Shown here: positions 11,900-23,378 of the stretch, piece by piece
Numbering within the stretch: position 1 is the first letter of the stretch
How the letters are laid out: each line of letters opens with the position of its first letter
Assembly (NCBI GenBank): GCA_024663395.1
Contig: JANFAH010000003.1
Coordinates: 434,001-498,000 of the forward strand
DNA length: 64,000 nt
Direction: 5' to 3'
Source: Pisolithus tinctorius
Lineage: Eukaryota; Basidiomycota; Agaricomycetes; Boletales; Pisolithaceae
Made by a program: the position numbers and the translations under genes
Notes under the pieces: generated by a model
What the model was told of the DNA's origin: nothing
The model's database searches: none
What the model saw: only the letters and a program-made list of their open reading frames with translations

Positions 11900-13390
11900 T
11901 CATCGGCACTGTTTCCCCAGAATTCCGCTCCATCTTCCTCACCAACCATTCCTACTATCTTGAAATGAGAGTATGTTCATGTCACTCAGCAACCTGTTTC
12001 TGCCCCACCTCCCCAACAAGGTCAAGAAGGCCAATTCCATTGTTCCTTCAATCCACAGTGTTTCTTCTGCAGAGGAACAGATGGCCACAGAACTGCAGAG
12101 TGTACACTGTGTCATGAATACGTACAAGCTGGGAAATGCTCCCTGATTGGGGGAAGAGTTTTCATGCCAGATGGCTCTGACATTCCTAGGACAGCTGCGG
12201 GTCGCAATTTCAAGGAAAAGATCAATAACTTCCTTGCCATGCGTGACTTGATCATTGCCTTGGCAAACCTTGTCTCAGTTCAGCAGCCTGGCCAGCAGTC
12301 ATCCTCGTCCTGTGGGCATGATACTCCTCCCCATCTCGTCAGTACAATGTTCTTCAGCAACGAGGATGCCTTGGAATACCAAGTTGACATACACCCCTCT
12401 TCCTATCTAGTTGATGAAGACCTAGAGGATGATGCTGATGAAGAGGACCAACATGCCTTAGCAAGGGCTTATGCACAGGTGGAAGAGTTGAAGAACGCTA
12501 TCAAGAAAAAGAAGACAGCTCGCTTCGACAGCATAGAAGTCCCGGTTTGTCATCAAAGGCCAGCACAAGCAGTCCCAGTGTCAGCCAGCACGCCAGCGGC
12601 TCCTATCCCAGTCAGTAACCCCGCTCCAACTAACCCTGCCTCATCTTCAGAAGCCCCAGCAGCCAGAAAAACTCCAGTTCCTCCTAATCTTACAGATCTC
12701 TGGAAGCTTAAGCCATCTACAAATTCCATACCCCAATTCCGTTACCAAAGCAGCTTTGATGAGGCTGTGGCGACCAAGTGGATCATAAACCAGGTCTTAG
12801 ATGCAAAGATGGAAATCTCCACTAAAGACCTACTAGCAGTCAGCCTGGAGATTCGCAAGCAGGTCAGAGAACTGGCTGCAACGAAGAAGATAACGATCGG
12901 GAGTTTAGAAACCACATCAGATGTGACACCCTCAGCTGCCTGGGCATCCTATGAGCAGTATTGGGTCAGAGACACAGAAGGGAAGTGTGTAGGCCTCGCT
13001 ACGGCTCCCTTACATGCTGTCGATGGAATCCTGATGGACAAACTCCATGTCGAATGTATTCTGGACAGCAGCTGCCAGGTAGTGGCTTTGCGATGGGAGT
13101 TGTGGGAAGCCTTAGAGGCCCCTCTCCATACTGACATGACCATGACTCTGGAAGCTGCTAACCAATCCAAAGAAAGCACCTGTGGGGTCATAGAGAATGC
13201 CACCTTGCGCATAGGAAATGTCGAGGCCCATCTACAGATCCAAGTCGTTGATCGCATGCCTTTCGACTTACTGCCTGGTCATCCCTTCTTCTGCCTACTC
13301 TCCAGTGTCCTTCATGATTTCCCTGATGGAGAACAGTCTCTAGAAATCTGCAACCCTAATTCCAGGAAACAAGTTTTAATTCCGACATGA
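11900..13390 (+). pseudogene. Gag C-terminus with zinc knuckle and protease of element 1
   Basis: A CCHC-like knuckle lies at 12059-12103 (C-FF-C, then H and C, in CFFCRGTDGHRTAEC, one residue longer than the usual loop). The frame then runs into MPDGSDIPRTAAGRNFKEKI at 12164. A basic/acidic linker and a Pro/Ala/Ser-rich stretch follow. A retropepsin-like domain follows at about 13040-13310: ECILDSSCQVVALR keeps the catalytic Asp but has SSC where DSGS is typical, and PFDLLPGHPFF is the flap-proximal block. The frame ends with TGA 13388-13390, out of frame with the next pol segment. Confidence 0.75.
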
Positions 13391-13455
13391 CCTTGCAACA
13401 GACTGCATCCCCTCCCATGGTTCATAAATTCCAAAGATGAAGAAGACTTCTTCAC

Positions 13456-15095
13456 GTGAAAACAAATGCGTCACCACATGAATCCACCCGAACAGGGTTT
13501 TTAATATTGGTCAAGGACTCACACAATACACAAGGAGACCAGGACTGTGCTTTCTCCATGTGTTCACTTTATGTTTCTGATCTGCCTTTATACCCTTTGA
13601 AGTCTACCGCGTTTTTGCCCACAGACACTGCCATAAATTCTGCTGCGGCGTTTATCTATGATCTACGAAGCAACAGTATGCCCCCTGTTGATCCCTTTGA
13701 CACCAGTTCCATTTCTCCGACTAATCCTTTCTTGTTCTTGTCTGCTACTACCATTTCCCCACTGACAATCTCTGCCTTACATTCTACTTATCAGTTCAAT
13801 CCCATTTATCATGTCTTAAAGTACAAGCCTGTAGCGAGGAAGGTGAGGCCAGTACCGACATCGATGCCAGCCAAATTCCAGGTAGAGCATTGGGAGGCCA
13901 AAGATCCACTCGCAGAGCTGCCTGTTTTACCTACTCATCCCCCTCCATTCATGCCAGGTTCCAGGTTTACTCAGGAAAGAGCTGACGAGCTCGATCTGGA
14001 CCCAGCAAGGTTCCTTTGGCCTACAGAATTAGATTTAGTATGATGGTTGGTGAGGGAGCAAGAGGATGCCTTTGCTTGGGACGCTTCGGAAAGGGGGACC
14101 TTCCGAGAGGACATGTTCCCACCCCTGAAGATACCTACGCTAGCTCACAAGCCTTGGATTGAGCAAAATATTCCCATCCCTCCTGCTATTTTCTGTGAAG
14201 TCGTTAACATCATCAAAGAAAAGATCTCTGCAGGGGTTTACGAACCGTCTACTTCGTCCTACTGCTCAAAATGGTTCTGCATGGTCAAGAAGGACAGAAA
14301 ATCTCTGCGCCTCATACATGACTTACAACCTCTAAATGCCATCTCTATCCAGGATTCAGCTGTTCCCCCCTTCATCGACTCGATCGCTGAAGCCTTCGCT
14401 TGCCATTCAGTCTATGGAATTTTAGATCTTATGGTTGGATACAATCATTGCACCATACATGACGATTACCGAGACCTCACTACCTTCCAAACTCCTATCA
14501 GCACCCTTCAACTCACCAAACTTCCTATGGGCTACACAAATGCCATCCAAATTTTCCACAGAGACGTCTGTTGGATTTTAAAGGACGAAATTCCAGAAGT
14601 CACCATACTGTTTGTCGATGACTGTCCTATTAAAGGCCCCAAGTCTCACTACCAAAATCCCAACAGGACTTACGAAACGATTCCACAGAATTCTGGGATT
14701 AGACACTTCATCTGGGAGCACCTGCAGAACATCAACCAAGTCTTACACCATCTGCATCATGCAGGAGCCACCATGTCAGCAAAGAAATGCATCATTGCTG
14801 TGCCATCTATCATAGTGGTTGGGCACAAGGTGTCGTTCAAGGGTAGAATTCCGGACGAATCTAAAGTCCAAAAGATTAAAGATTGGCCTTACTGCACCAA
14901 TGTCACTGAAGTACGTGGATTTTTAGGTCTCTGTTCATACTGCAGGATCTTCATCAAAGACTTTGCCAAACATGCCCATCCCCTCGTCGAGCTGACCAAG
15001 AAGGATGTCCCCTTCGAATTCCGTGATGAGCATAGGGAAGCGATGGAGTACCTTTGCCATGCGATTGTCTCGTCCCCTGCATTACAAACTATCGA
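13456..15095 (+). pseudogene. Pol of element 1: linker and reverse transcriptase
   Basis: A linker (KYKPVARKVRPVPT, FTQERADELDLDPARFLWP) is followed, after a TGA at 14041-14043, by a Ty3/gypsy reverse transcriptase. Visible blocks are AGVYEPSTSSYCSKWFCMVKKD, LRLIHDLQPLNA, GILDLMVGYNHC, LTTFQTPI, KLPMGYTNAIQIFH and the catalytic ILFVDDCPIKG. The YxDD motif is FVDD, normal in this lineage. The RNase H connection starts at VRGFLGLCSYCRIFIKDFAKHAHPLV. The frame is cut at ALQTID by a solo LTR (15096-15809) and resumes at 15815. Confidence 0.85.
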
Positions 15096-15809
15096 TGTCA
15101 TAACCGTGCATTCGCGCTAGGCCCTTACTCACTCCGCACCCTACTCTGCCAGTCATTCACTCACTCCACACCAACTCTGCCCAACTTCTGTTGGTTGCGA
15201 ACCATCTCCACTCCAACTGCTGTTGGACCTGTGTTGCTCCCCTACCAGACTGAGCGGTCCATTCTCTGAGGGGTCATGTGACTACCTTCGCAGTCAGGTA
15301 CTCCGCAGTGCGCTCACTGCATGGTCCAGCGCCTGGACTGTTTCCTTTTCTGGATGTTCTGTGTTACCCGTTCGTATGTCCTCTGTCTACCCTTCATTCA
15401 TTGTCCAGGAAGTTTTACTTGAAAATTTTTGAGTCTCCATATGTCAGTTCCGATTCCGATTACTGTACCTCCATAGCAGTATAAAAGCATGTACTGTACT
15501 CCGCTGTTCTTCAGTACAAATATCAACTTAGTTCCTACTCCCTCTGATTCTGTCTTCTGCCTGTCGGAGTTATCTCCAACTCTCCATCTGTACTCTCCCT
15601 CTGAAATACGGGGGCTGAGATTGTGCAAGGGGGTAGCACACGAGCTAAACCCGACGCCCTCACTCTGCTCCACCTTTGCTTCGGCGGTCTTCGTCTCTGC
15701 CAACACTCCGCTAGTTGGAGTTCTGTTCCTCTGTGTCGGACTTGCCTCCAAACCTTTCTCTAGACCTTGTATAGCATCGGAGTTGGTCAGAGTAGGCCCA
15801 GACTTGACA
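15096..15809 (+). mobile_element. Solo LTR of the element-2 family inside element 1 RT/RNase H
   Basis: 714 bp, TGTCATAACCGTGC...ACTTGACA, and the same sequence family as the LTRs of element 2. The flanking 5-bp duplication is ATCGA (15091-15095) and ATTGA (15810-15814), which differ by a CG-to-TG change. It splits the pol frame of element 1 between ALQTID and the following RNase H part. This marks a second insertion of the element-2 family, reduced to one LTR by recombination. Confidence 0.93.
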
Positions 15810-15814
15810 ATTGA

Positions 15815-17515
15815 CTATAATTCCGAAAGGAAAGTCATTTTAGCTGTTGACACTTCTAACATCACTGTTGGGTACCTCCTCATGCAGGAGGGGGAAGATG
15901 GCAAACGCTACCCTGCTAGGTTTGGCTCGATAACTCTCAATGATCACGAATGCCGCTACAGCCAAGCTAAGCTAGAATTATTTGGGCTTTTCCATGCCTT
16001 GCACAATGTCCGACTTCATATCTTCAGTGTGCAGAAATTAGTCATTGAGGTGGATGCGCAGTACATCAAAGGGATGATTAACAATCCCGACCTACAGCCT
16101 AACGCGACCATAAATTGCTGGATTGCTGGAATTCTCTTATTTGACTTTGAGCTCATACATGTTCCAGCACACAAGCACGCAGTGCCAGATGGACTTTCGA
16201 GGAGGCCGAGAGCAGAAGAAGATGAGGAGGGAGATGAGGACTATGAGGATTGGATTGATGAGTGTGGGGCTTTCACAGTCGAGCTCTTGAATTGTAGGGA
16301 AGCACATTTCGAGTCCCATCCTTACCCCTTGGAAATTCTGAGCATCATGTCAGACTCATCCCTCCCCCTGTCACAGAGTCTAGGTATCTTTACTGCCGAA
16401 GAATCGATGCTGGAAAACCTCGAGACCAAAATTCCAAGGTCAGAAAAAGCGAAACAGAGAGAGGAGAGGATGAGAGTGGTGAAGGAGTTTTTGGAGACGA
16501 AGAAAATGCCTGAAGGGTTAGAGGAGGTGGAATTGGAGAGCCTAGTGTGCCTTGCGACTCGGTATTTCATAAAAGGGGGGGAACTGTGGAGGAAGGATCC
16601 CCAGGGACAGCATCAGCTAGTGGTACCCTCACACAAATGCCTTGGAATTCTCCGCCAGGCCCATGATGACCTAGGGCACAAGGGTATCTTCTCGACCCAT
16701 ATGCATTTGCTGACTCGCTTTTGGTGGCCCATGCTAGAGCAGGACGTCCATTGGTATGTTACATCGTGCCATGAGTGCCAGATCCATTGTTTGGATCGCA
16801 TTCATATACCGCCAGTCATTACCATCCACGAACCCCTGTTTTACAAGGCTTATATGGACACGTTCTTAATGCCAAAGTCAAACGGATTTCGCTACGTTAC
16901 CCAAGCCCGCTGTTCACTCACCAGTTACCCCAAATGGGCTATGCTTCATGCAGAGACAGGCAAGTCCATTGGAAAGTTCATCTTTGAACAGATTCTGTGC
17001 CGTTGGGGTGCCGTTGCAGAGATCGTCACAGATAATGGGGGACCATACGTCCTCGCTCTCGACTGGCTCTCCAAGACCTTCAGAATTCACCACATACACA
17101 TCTCCCCTTATAACTCACAGGCTAATGGAGTTGTTGAACAGTGGCATTTTGATGTAAGAGAGGCAATGGTAAAGAGTTGTGGTGGAGAAGCATCAAGGTG
17201 GTCAGAAGTGGCCCCTGTGGTATTTTGGGCAGAGAGGGTTATGGTCCACAAGGCAACTGGGTTTTCTCCATTCTATATGGCTCACGGTGTTGAACCCAGA
17301 CTCCCTTTTGATCTGGTTGAAGCAACATTTTTAGCCCCTTTCGAGGCAGAATTTTTACTCGACTACAGACCTCATTGCTCACCGTGCTCGCCAACTCCAG
17401 AAACGCCCTGAGGACCTCGCTCGCATCCATGATCTGGTCCTAAAATCCCGCTTTGCCTCAGCCAAGGATTTCATCGATCATTTTGCATGATCCATCAAAG
17501 ACTTTAACTTTGAAC
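15815..17515 (+). pseudogene. Pol of element 1: RNase H and integrase
   Basis: RNase H blocks: VILAVDTSNITVGYLLMQ, YSQAKLELFGLFHAL, LVIEVDAQYIKGMI, LIHVPAHKHAVPDGLSRR. The integrase zinc-binding part has HDDLGHKGIFSTHMHLL...FWWPMLEQD and CHECQIHC. The catalytic core includes EIVTDNGGPY and SPYNSQANGVVEQWHFDVRE, so the second Asp and the Glu remain. A frameshift occurs near 17370 and a TGA near 17489. The open frame beginning at 15489 lies partly in the solo LTR and is a chimera; see findings. The C-terminal part continues at 18342 beyond a second solo LTR. Confidence 0.85.
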
Positions 17516-17521
17516 CAGGGT

Positions 17522-18336
17522 TGTCAAAGTCAGACAACACCCCTGGCTCCTTCTTAGGGCGGAGTTGGAGCGGGTTGGGCTGCGGAGTACAGCGGTCAAA
17601 GTCCGAAGCGAATCCAACCACTGGGTGGCGAGATATTCGACGAACAGTGAGCAGAGGGGTATGAAGGGAAGTTTCAGAGGCTGAGGTCAGAGTCGGAGCC
17701 AGAGATCAGAGGTCAGAGGTCGGATGAGAGGGCGTTGGGTTCAGCTAGTGTGCTGCCCCCTTGCGTGAGCTCAGCCCTTGTATTTCAGAGGTGGAGCAGA
17801 CTCAGAGGGAGTGGAGACGAAACTCCAGAGGGGACTGAGAGGGAGTCGAAGGTGGGGACTTTATTTGATATTTGTACTGATTACATCAGAGTACTACGTG
17901 GCCTTATATACGATGTAGGTCAAGGGCAGTGCAGTACGGAATGTAAACCAATAAGTGTAAAGTGGGTTAGAGTCCTTCCGACACAAGGGATAGAGGGTAG
18001 GGATGATGGGGACCTTAACTGAGACAAGGAAACTACTACAACAAGGAAGAGAGGGTAAACACCAAAGGAGCAGAAGAATGGAAAAAACCGACATGAGGGC
18101 AGAACCCTATCTAGAATGCAGGGCTGCAAGTCCGACAGCCCATGTGACCAACCTTAGGGCGGAGTTGAGCAGAGTTGGTCAGAACATGGACAGGGGACCT
18201 TGGAGAGGTGTGGAGATGTGTCGGGAGGGTCGGAGGAGCGTGGGAACATGTCGGAGGAGGGTGGAGAAGCACGGGAACATGTCGGAAAAGGGCAGAGTAG
18301 GTGTTAGGGGCTTACGCTGGTGTCATGGTCATGACA
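17522..18336 (-). mobile_element. Solo LTR of a third LTR family in element 1
   Basis: 815 bp on the minus strand with TG...CA ends (the plus strand reads TGTCAAAGTCAGAC...CATGGTCATGACA). A perfect 5-bp duplication AGGGT flanks it (17517-17521 and 18337-18341). Removing it rejoins the element 1 integrase frame in phase (FNFEPG to SLVLIRNS). I see no second copy in the window. Confidence 0.92.
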
Positions 18337-18341
18337 AGGGT

Positions 18342-18652
18342 CACTTGTCCTCATTCGGAATTCCCATATCAAACTAGAACTCGACTGGAAAACCAAACCA
18401 CGCTACCTAGGGCCTATGATCATTGTCAGATGCACTAAAGGCGGCTTGTACATACTTGCGGAATTAGATGGCGCTGTCTCAAAATTCTGCTTTGCTGCCT
18501 TTTGCCTATACCCCTGTTTCCTGCGGAATAATGCTCATATTGAAGTCACCCAGCTGACTGGCATTTCCTCACAAGACCTGGATCATCTTGAAGATGATGC
18601 GTTCCAAGACCCTACGCTTGCTGGCATCCCATTGGACGAGTCAGATGAGTAG
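18342..18652 (+). pseudogene. C-terminal end of element 1 integrase
   Basis: The frame SLVLIRNSHIKLELDWKTKP, RYLGPMIIV, GGLYILAELDGAVSKFCFAAF is the small barrel (GPY/F-like) module after the integrase core. It is typical of this gypsy lineage. An acidic tail (DLDHLEDDAFQDP) ends at TAG 18650-18652. No chromodomain follows. Confidence 0.8.
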
Positions 18653-18910
18653 CCCATCCTTCTCTCTACCTCTTTTCTTTTCTTTCTCTCTTCTTTCTTT
18701 TATCGATACCCATTTCATCTCATATATAAGTTCTGCACCGCTCACATGAAAGAAACAAAGCCAAAAAAAAAACAAAAACAAAAAAATTCCGCACTTCTTT
18801 TCCTTCAAAAGTCTTACATTTCCTTACTATAGTACTAATACCGACACACGAAAGACTCTTTCACATTCGGGACGTACGAGTACAAAATTCCGCAGACACT
18901 AGTACACTAT
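18653..18910. other. Spacer between the convergent pol and antisense genes of element 1
   Basis: Pyrimidine-rich (CTTTTCTTTTCTTTCTCTC) and A-rich tracts, with no frame that reads like protein. It probably holds the 3' ends of the two opposed transcripts. Confidence 0.5.
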
Positions 18911-20525
18911 CTACAGGTCATGGAGATCGTCCTTCAACCTTCGTAACTCCTCCTGTCTAGCCCATGCAGTCTCAATCCGGTGTGTTACCTGCCTCACCAG
19001 CATCCCCAACAGCCAGTGGACCTGCTCCAGCTTGAATTCCTCAGCCCTTGCCTCGAGCACTTGCAGATGCTCAACAATGTGAGCTGTTGACTGCTCACAT
19101 GGGTATTCAACCTCTGGAATTTCTGTGGCCGATGGAGTGTCACTCTGGGCCAACACTTCAATGTCTCCAGGTTCCTCCAGTAAACCAGTCGCAGTCACAA
19201 AAAATGTTTCGATCTCGACTTGCAGTTCGTCGATCAGAGGTGATGCTGGAGGTTCGTCGACAGGGACTGGTATGGTCGAAGGCCCAGGTGTTGGAGTGGC
19301 CCTGTGGAAAAAGAGACGAGGAGTTGGCGAAGGATCATGGGGGGAAGGAGTCGGTTCTGGCAAAGGCGAGCATGTGGGGGTCGGATCAGGCTGCTGTTTT
19401 CGAGCCAGGATTTTCAGGGTGAGCTTCTTAGCAGCTCTGGTCGCAGGTTTGGCTGGGGGCACCTTCGAGGTCATAATCGATTTGACTTGTTTGTGGGATG
19501 GGCCTGCCTCCCCAACAGTGCTGGAGTTCTTTCGCTGAAGGTGGTGTGAACTTGTTCCCTTGCGGAATTTCACCTGTATGGTACTCACCTTTCTCCCTAC
19601 TCCACGAGAGCGCAAGCACTTGTGCTTTGCCTTCCTGCACCATTTACAGGACGACTCTGGCTCCCTGACGCACACGAGGTCTGCCTGGGCACACATCTCG
19701 CAGGGTTCATTGTCCCCAGCTGTGCAAGGTCCCTTTGTGGATGCACTGGGCTCGCCATCACCCTTGTCATTGTCGACATCGTCAGCCAGTTCATCCTCCT
19801 CGCTGGTGGCCTGCAGAATTTTCGTTGAAGTCAGCATGCCTGCTTGGAGTCGTCAAGGACATAGAACACACCTTCTGCTTCCCTTTTCCCTTGCTCCTGC
19901 TGCCAGAGCCCTCCCCTGTCGAGCATGCAGCTCCTCTTGATGGGTTTCCTTCAGTATCTTCTGGTGCGTGGTCTTGGCCCTCACCTCTTGCTGCTTGGCC
20001 CCAGGTGCACATGGATGGTGCCTTGGCCAGCCTCTCAGCCTCCAAGCACACTCTCTCCTTGACCTGCTCCTGGTAGTCCTTGAACACGTCATCAATGAGG
20101 AATCTCCGCTGCCCTTCTGGCCAACGAAGATCTGCTATGGCTATGACCACCGGGATCACCTCATTCTGCTGTATTGCAGTTTCTTCAGTCATGTTGCAAA
20201 GGTTGGCATCACGCACCTTCGGGATGGAGATCTCGTTCTCATCAATGTACTTCCACCATGAGTAAATGCCAGCCTGGAGATCTGTTAGCATGTGGTGTGT
20301 ATGAGTATCTAGTGCACTCACCCAGGTCTGGTCCCAGTCCACCGCCCACTCGTATATCGCCTCTAGGCTCTCTTCGGGTTGCGGCACCATGTCGATCAGC
20401 ACTCTAACATGCCTCAGAGCTGCTGACAGTGAGATAATTGCCTGGTCCCTCATGCTGAACACCGGTCGTGCGTCGCAGATTGAGTAAGCTTGCATGTCAA
20501 TGGGTGGATGAGATGTTGGGAGCAA
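18911..20525 (-). pseudogene. Opposite-strand extra gene of element 1 with Zn2Cys6-like motif
   Basis: Two overlapping minus-strand frames (20525-19791, 244 codons; 19837-18911, 308 codons) read as one protein broken by a frameshift near 19815-19840. Part 1 is helical (LRHVRVLIDMVPQPEESLEA, WAVDWDQTWVSAL, RWPEGQRRFLIDDVF) and ends in a basic GKGKGKQK-like stretch. Part 2 has six cysteines spaced CX2CX6CX7CX2CX6C (CEMC...VC...SCKWCRKAKHKC). That spacing lies within the fungal Zn2Cys6 binuclear-cluster consensus. A Pro/Ser-rich linker and a C-terminal coiled-coil-like helix (ETAWARQEELRRLKDDLHDL) follow. It lies between pol and the 3' LTR and is not part of gag or pol. A nuclear DNA-binding role is inference only. 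Confidence 0.65.
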
Positions 20526-20762
20526 GATAGATGGGTGAGGGTGTTGTTGGGGGAGTTTGACAAGCGGTGGGCCACCTTCTGGGCAAGTTTAAATTCCACA
20601 GGGCCATCTCATACAATGTGGAATTTCCCTCTGCATGAGGTGGAATTCCAACCACGTGCCATCATTGTTATGTAATGTCTGCCGAAATTCCTCTGTGCTC
20701 ATCTCTGTCATGTCTCGGTTCGGTCTGACTGAGGACAGTCAGCATTCAAAGTCCCCAGGAGG

Positions 20763-21766
20763 TGTAGGGAGCTGTATACTCCCTGAGGCTGGAACAGGAA
20801 TCTGTCACTAAATTCCACAGGCCTCTACGACAAACCCATTTTGGAATTTTTCAGAATTTTTCCTGCTCATGTCCTCACATTTCCTCCCAACCCCTGTCCC
20901 CTTCAGAGTCTCTACCAACCTTCAGTGTGTCGCTCAGTCATCAAAACACTGATCTGGAAATGCTGCATTCGTGCAGAGTCATCCAGAATTCAGTAGCTGT
21001 GCCATCGCTCAGCCACATCACCAGTCATCTGTGCCACTTACCTCTAAAAAACCCCGGTTTCCCCTGTCACCCTAAATCCTGCAAGCTGGACTTCATGCCA
21101 GTATGCTATGCTCTGCCCTCCTGTGCCACTCCACTCCACCTCCCACTTGCATGCATACTCTCATTCTGTTGGAAGATACCCCTTACTGTTGTCCCATTCT
21201 TACTCTTGTCTACTACCCACTGGACTATTTCACATGCATCTGTATTTTGCTGACATCTGACGTCCTTCCCTTTATTTTCTGGTCTTTTAGTTTTTCCACC
21301 CCACCTTACTCCGACTCGTACCTACTTTTCCTGTACTATATAATTCCACCATAGTGTCGGAAATATACCACCCACCTTTGGAGTCGCTATCTGTGTGTTC
21401 TGCAAGTTCGAGAGTTCCCAGAGTCTAAAGAGCATATATAGAGTCTACAGCGTCTTCAGTGTCCCCAGTGGTCTTGGTGTCTCCTGTGCCCTATAGTCCT
21501 GCACACCTTATCCTGTGCCCTTTTTGCTTCGAATTCACTCTTCTTGATGCATAGCAGCCTCCCAGAATTTTGTATACCCATCTTGCTGTTCCTCACATGT
21601 CTGTACCTGCCCAGAATTAAATTCCATGGCCCTCACTTGAATTCCCCACTCCCTTCTAGCTTTATTCTCGGCTTCTCCTTCCACGCAGCATCCCTTGGGA
21701 CAATCCTAGGGAATTCTCCCTTCAGCCTTCCCCTAGTCGCACGCTTCCCTGAAGTCATGTCCCACA
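20763..21766 (+). repeat. 3' LTR of element 1
   Basis: 1004 bp, TGTAGGGAGC...CATGTCCCACA, a near copy of 9787-10777. It is preceded by AGGAGG and followed by CTGT at 21767-21770. Confidence 0.95.
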
Positions 21767-22255
21767 CTGTCTTTGATAGTTTGTGTATGTTTGGCTGTCT
21801 GGATCGTTGCCAGCTCTGAGTTTGAATCATGTCAGCCTCAGCTTATCATCATTATGGATGAGGCTGTTGACGATGGTGGCTTTGAGGAACTTCACCGACA
21901 ACACACAATCCAGTATATGGGTCTCATCGTCAGCATCATTGTTTGTGCTACTGCTCAACAAGCCACTCTGATCAGAAAGAGACCAGAACCATACCATACT
22001 TTGGCCCTTACTGGTGAAGGCTGGGTCATCGAACTTCTTACTGGTCACCGGGAATGCATCTGATGTGAACTTGGCATACACACCGATGTGTTCGCACTTC
22101 TTGTGGACCATCTTTGAGAGATGGGCCATGGAAATTCTCGATTCATTTCACTCAAAGAACAGCTGGCGATCTTCCTATACATGAGTATCACTGGCCTAAC
22201 TATCAGGCATGTTGGCGAGCGCTTTCAGCGTTCGAATGACATGATTTCTCAGTAC

Positions 22256-23317
22256 TGTCATAACCGTGTGCTCGTCATAAGTCTTTGCTCACTCCACAAC
22301 CTTTTCCGCCGGCCATCCACTCACTCCGTACCAACTCCGCCCAACTTCTGTTGGTTGCGAACCATCTCCGCTCCGACTGCTGTCAGACTTGTGTTGCTCT
22401 CTTACCAGACCAAGCGGTCCGTTCTCTGAGGGGTCATGTGACTACCTTCGCAGTCAGGTACTCCGCAGTGCGCTCACCACATGGTCCAGCACCTGGACTA
22501 TTTCCTTTTCTGGATGTTCTGTGTTACCCGTTCATATGTCCTCCATCTACCCTTCATTCATCGTCCAGGAAATTTTACTTGAAAATTTATGAGTCTCTGT
22601 ATGTCAGTTCCGATTCCAATTACTGTACCTCCGTAGCAGTATAAAAACATGTACTGTGCTCTGCTGTTCTTCAGCATGAATATCAACTTAGTTCCTACTC
22701 CCTCTGATTCCAACTTCTGCCTATCAGAGTTACCTCCAACACTCCGTCTGTACTCTCCCTCTGAAATACGAGGGCTGAGATCGTGCAAGGGGGTAGCACA
22801 CGAGCTAAATCCAACGCCCCCACTCCGCTCCACCTTTGTCTCGGCGGTGTAAGGAGAGAGATCTCCTTACTATGGGATTGGGTATTAATTTCTATTTTAT
22901 TTGTTTTATGGTTTGTTACTTACTGTTGTGGGTACTATACTTGAGTAGTATAGTTCGCTTTTTGTGTGCTTAGTCAGCACTTACTTACAGTTAGTTTGTA
23001 CTGTAAGTTTTTACCAATAGACGAGTTACCCCCAAAGACAAGAACAGGAGAAAGACAGCCCCAGACAGCCCCAGACAGTCTCCTATCCCCCTACCCTCTC
23101 TGCTCAGGCTAAAGGAGCCCCTTGGTCTTACTCTCTCCCTCTCAGGTTCTGGTCCTCCATCCTCAATCCACACTATTTCTATTTCCTCACAGCGGTCTTT
23201 GTTCCTGCCAACACTCCACTAGTCAGAGTTCTGTTCTTCTGTGTCAGACTTGCTTCTGAACCCTTCTCTAGACCTTATATAGTGTCAGAGTTGGTTGGAG
23301 TAGGCCCGGACTTGACA
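22256..23317 (+). repeat. 5' LTR of element 2, interrupted
   Basis: The same LTR as 30001-30714 but with a 344-bp insertion plus duplicated GCGG at 22848-23195. Without these it is 714 bp, equal to the other copies. Confidence 0.93.
22848..23191. mobile_element. 344-bp insertion with TG...CA ends and three hairpins
   Basis: It starts TGTAAGGAGAG and ends TTCCTCACA, with GCGG on both sides (22844-22847 and 23192-23195). It is absent from the other LTR copies. It looks like a solo LTR of a fourth family or a small non-autonomous element. It holds inverted repeats: GTAAGGAGA/TCTCCTTAC near its left end, ACTATAC/GTATAGT, and CTTACAG/CTGTAAG. It also has a doubled ACAGCCCCAG tract. No coding frame is visible. 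Confidence 0.85.
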
Positions 23318-23378
23318 GTATATTCATACTCACACTTGTACAATCTCACTTCCTGTCCTCTGAGAAACTTACACCATT

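Larger units (their letters stand above)
9787..21766 (+). mobile_element. Ty3/gypsy LTR retrotransposon, element 1
   Basis: An almost complete element with two LTRs (9787-10777 and 20763-21766), gag, pol and an opposite-strand extra gene. A 4-bp CTGT is repeated on both sides (9783-9786 and 21767-21770). A possible primer-binding site (TGGAGCCCACCACAAGG) starts five bases after the 5' LTR. A purine run (AGGAGG) precedes the 3' LTR. The pol order protease, RT, RNase H, integrase is that of Ty3/gypsy. No chromodomain is visible. The element is broken by TGA stops, frameshifts and two solo LTRs (15096-15809 and 17522-18336). Confidence 0.92.

Noticed and set aside
19048..20261. Plus-strand frames inside element 1 between pol and the 3' LTR
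   Set aside because: Complement of the opposite-strand Zn2Cys6-like gene; composition and motifs favour the minus strand.
9951..21354. Open frames of 80-136 codons in both copies of a 1-kb sequence
   Set aside because: They lie inside the two LTRs of element 1 and change length between copies; they are LTR text, not genes.
21854..22251. Exon 1 of the transposase as an independent host gene
   Set aside because: It ends at a splice donor and continues in phase in the exon after element 2; both parts lie between the same inverted repeats.
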